The position numbers and the translations under genes were made by a program. 6,691 bases of DNA from contig CAMWXO010000081.1 in NCBI GenBank assembly GCA_947178245.1, positions 1 through 6,691 of the forward strand, read 5' to 3'. Source of the DNA: an uncultured Porphyromonadaceae bacterium (GTDB lineage Bacteria; Bacteroidota; Bacteroidia; Bacteroidales; Muribaculaceae). Numbering within the stretch: position 1 is the first letter of the stretch; each line of letters begins with the position of its first letter. The notes beneath the pieces are model-generated. The model was not told where the DNA came from. It saw only the letters and a list, made by a program, of their open reading frames with translations, and ran no database searches. Shown piece by piece: positions 5,296 through 6,691 of the stretch.

Positions 5296-6318
5296 ATGGA
5301 TGCAATAGATTGGAAAAATCTTCCGTTCGGATACGTTCCGACCAAGTTCAATGTGCGCTGCACTTACAGCGACGGTAAATGGGGGCCGGTAGAGGTTTCC
5401 GATTCAGAATATGTGCCCATGCACATAGCCGCCGCCTGCCTTCACTACGGGCAGGAGGCTTTCGAGGGCCTGAAGGCCTTCCGCGGAGCCGACGGCAAGA
5501 TACGGGTCTTCCGCATGGACGAGAATGCCAAGCGTTTCCGCCGTTCGGCCGAAGGCATCATGATGGAGCCGCTGCCGGAAGATATTTTCTGCGATATGGT
5601 GCGCAAGGTGGTGGCGCTCAACTCGGAGTTCGTGCCTCCTTACGGCACCGGTGCCAGCCTCTACATCCGTCCGCTTGAGATCGGCATCTCTCCCCAGGTG
5701 GGCGTGAAGCCGTCGAAAGATTATTTGGTGGTGATGTTCGTCACTCCCGTCGGGCCCTATTTCAAGACAGGTTTCAATCCGACAAAGGTGTGCATGAGCC
5801 GGAAATATGACCGTGTGGCCCCGCTCGGAACCGGATCGCTGAAGATAGGTGCCAATTATGCAGCGTCGCTGAAGGCCGGTGAGCTCGCTCATGATCTTGG
5901 CTACTCCGTGATGCTCTATATCGACCCGAAGGAGAAGAAATATTTCGATGAGAGCGGTGCGGCTAACTTCTTCGGAATACGTGGCAACAGCTACATCACA
6001 CCTGCATCCGACTCCATACTGCCCTCCATCACCAACAAGAGCATCTGCCAGCTCGCTGAAGATCTCGGAATGACTGTGGAGCGCCGCCAGATTCCTGTGG
6101 AGGAACTCGAGACTTTTGAGGAGGTGGGCGCCTGCGGCACTGCTGCGGTGATTTCACCCATCGGAGTCATCGATGATCTCGACACCGGACGCCGATATGA
6201 GTTCGGCAATGGTCAGCCGGGCGAGAAGTCTGCCATGCTCTATAATAAGCTGCGTGGCATACAGCTCGGTGAAGAGCCCGATATCCACGGCTGGGTGGAG
6301 ATAATAGAAGAGAAATGA
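5296..6318 (+). CDS. ilvE: Branched-chain amino acid aminotransferase
   Basis: The 340-aa product is a fold-type IV PLP enzyme that interconverts leucine, isoleucine and valine with their 2-oxo acids, using 2-oxoglutarate/glutamate, in the cytosol. Family motifs in order are GQEAFEGLKAFRG (52-64), LYIRPLEIG (122-130), the PLP-lysine segment GSLKIGANYAASL with K183, FDESGAANFF with the cofactor-ring glutamate E219, and the phosphate-binding GTAA around T282. The sequence resembles the longer BCAT type shared with eukaryotic enzymes, and the length is normal for Bacteroidales. ATG 5296 is preferred over the in-frame TTG at 5287, since MDAIDWKNLPFGY is a natural start. The gap to the upstream gene is 41 nt and contains no TAnnTTTG box, so it may be read from upstream. 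No leader peptide or attenuator rich in branched-chain codons is seen. Confidence 0.95.
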   Translation: MDAIDWKNLPFGYVPTKFNVRCTYSDGKWGPVEVSDSEYVPMHIAAACLHYGQEAFEGLKAFRGADGKIRVFRMDENAKRFRRSAEGIMMEPLPEDIFCDMVRKVVALNSEFVPPYGTGASLYIRPLEIGISPQVGVKPSKDYLVVMFVTPVGPYFKTGFNPTKVCMSRKYDRVAPLGTGSLKIGANYAASLKAGELAHDLGYSVMLYIDPKEKKYFDESGAANFFGIRGNSYITPASDSILPSITNKSICQLAEDLGMTVERRQIPVEELETFEEVGACGTAAVISPIGVIDDLDTGRRYEFGNGQPGEKSAMLYNKLRGIQLGEEPDIHGWVEIIEEK

Positions 6319-6348
6319 TTTCTTTTGAACACTTATCTGTCGCTTAAG

Positions 6349-6691
6349 ATGGATCTCGATAAGATTTACGCTAAATACTACGAGGAGGGCTCAGCCCTCC
6401 TCGATTTGCTTCTGACACATTCTGAGATGGTGGCCCGCAAGGCTATCGCTGTGGCGGAAGCGGCTCGCCTCGATGTAGACATGAATTTCATACATGATGC
6501 CGCCATGCTGCATGATATCGGCATTTTCAGGTGCGATGCTCCGGGCATATTCTGCCATGGCTCCGAACCATATATACGCCATGGTGTGATAGGTGCTTCC
6601 CTGATGCGTAAGGAAGGTCTGGAGCCGATAGCCCGCGTATGCGAGCGTCATACCGGTTCAGGCCTTACCGCAAAAGAAATAGCGGAAACGG
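6349..6691 (+). CDS. HD-domain (HDIG) phosphohydrolase, N-terminal part (cut by window end)
   Basis: The first 114 codons of a gene running past 6691 encode an HD-superfamily metal-dependent hydrolase. Visible metal-site residues are H24 (LLTHSEMVA), H55-D56 in the signature AMLHDIGIF (52-60), H78 (YIRHGVIGA) and H101 (CERHTGSG). The order H...HD...H...H is that of small HD proteins of the HDIG type, whose known members act on nucleotides or phosphoesters; the substrate here is unknown. No signal peptide is present. ATG 6349 is favoured because IYAKYYEEGSALLDLLLTHS resembles the normal beginning of the family; an in-frame TTG at 6325 is an alternative. It begins 30 nt after the ilvE stop with no promoter box in the gap, so co-transcription with ilvE is likely. 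The domain end and any downstream domain are outside the window. Confidence 0.85.
   Translation, partial: MDLDKIYAKYYEEGSALLDLLLTHSEMVARKAIAVAEAARLDVDMNFIHDAAMLHDIGIFRCDAPGIFCHGSEPYIRHGVIGASLMRKEGLEPIARVCERHTGSGLTAKEIAET
6381..6403 (+). other. 10-bp perfect GC-rich hairpin inside the HD-domain gene
   Basis: CGAGGAGGGC (6381-6390) and GCCCTCCTCG (6394-6403) are exact complements separated by only TCA. The stem covers codons 11-19 of the HD gene. It is followed by ATTTGCTTCTG, so it lacks a T-run and is not a standard terminator. In mRNA it would be very stable and close enough to the start codon to slow or pause translation, or to block read-through from ilvE; this role is inference. Confidence 0.45.

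Noticed and set aside
4946..5305. 119-aa minus-strand frame opposite the small exported protein
   Set aside because: It is rich in His, Gly and Arg with no domain or signal, whereas the plus frame has a signal peptide and a domain-like pattern.
5404..5892. 162-aa minus-strand frame inside ilvE
   Set aside because: It is wholly antisense to well-conserved aminotransferase sequence and shows no features of its own.
6311..6323. AGAAAT-G-ATTTCT inverted repeat at the ilvE stop as a terminator
   Set aside because: The single-base centre cannot form a loop with all pairs, the stem is AT-rich and short, and only a four-T run follows.

Overview
The window looks like chromosomal DNA of a Bacteroidota member, most likely order Bacteroidales and possibly Muribaculaceae (the family-level guess is inference). 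The reasons are a promoter of the Bacteroidota type (TTTG, 20-nt spacer, TAnnTTTG), the lack of clear Shine-Dalgarno sequences before most starts, a lipoprotein member of the OmpH/Skp family, a small protein resembling a type IX secretion C-terminal domain, and an N-acetylmuramidase of a form I associate with Bacteroidales. Coding density is high. No RNA genes, insertion sequences, CRISPR arrays or phage structural genes are visible.

Left half (1-4050) is a tightly packed minus-strand operon. In transcription order it holds pepD copy 2 (2593-4050), a secreted N-acetylmuramidase (1685-2596, overlapping pepD by 4 nt as ATGA), pepD copy 1 (219-1673, 11-nt gap) and the start of hflX (1-200, 18-nt gap, running off the window). 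The two dipeptidases are full-length, catalytically intact paralogs, about 60% identical over the first 180 residues by hand count. They flank a predicted cell-wall hydrolase in one transcript.

The centre (4051-4296) is a 246-bp AT-rich divergent intergenic region. It carries a near-ideal promoter for the minus operon, a perfect -7 box for the plus operon, a stem-loop at the predicted plus transcript 5' end and a 12-bp perfect palindrome in the plus leader.

Right half (4297-6691) is a plus-strand cluster: an OmpH/Skp-like lipoprotein, a 108-aa exported protein that is little more than a signal peptide plus a sorting-domain-like fold, branched-chain aminotransferase ilvE, and the first 114 codons of an HD-domain (HDIG) hydrolase cut by the window end. 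Gaps are 25, 41 and 30 nt with no obvious terminators, so co-transcription is plausible.

Most of the window is ordinary housekeeping and envelope content. The items most worth a second look are the pepD-muramidase-pepD arrangement, the unusual muramidase sequence, the stand-alone sorting-domain-like mini-protein, and the structured elements in the divergent region and inside coding sequence. I found no convincing new defence or mobile system.
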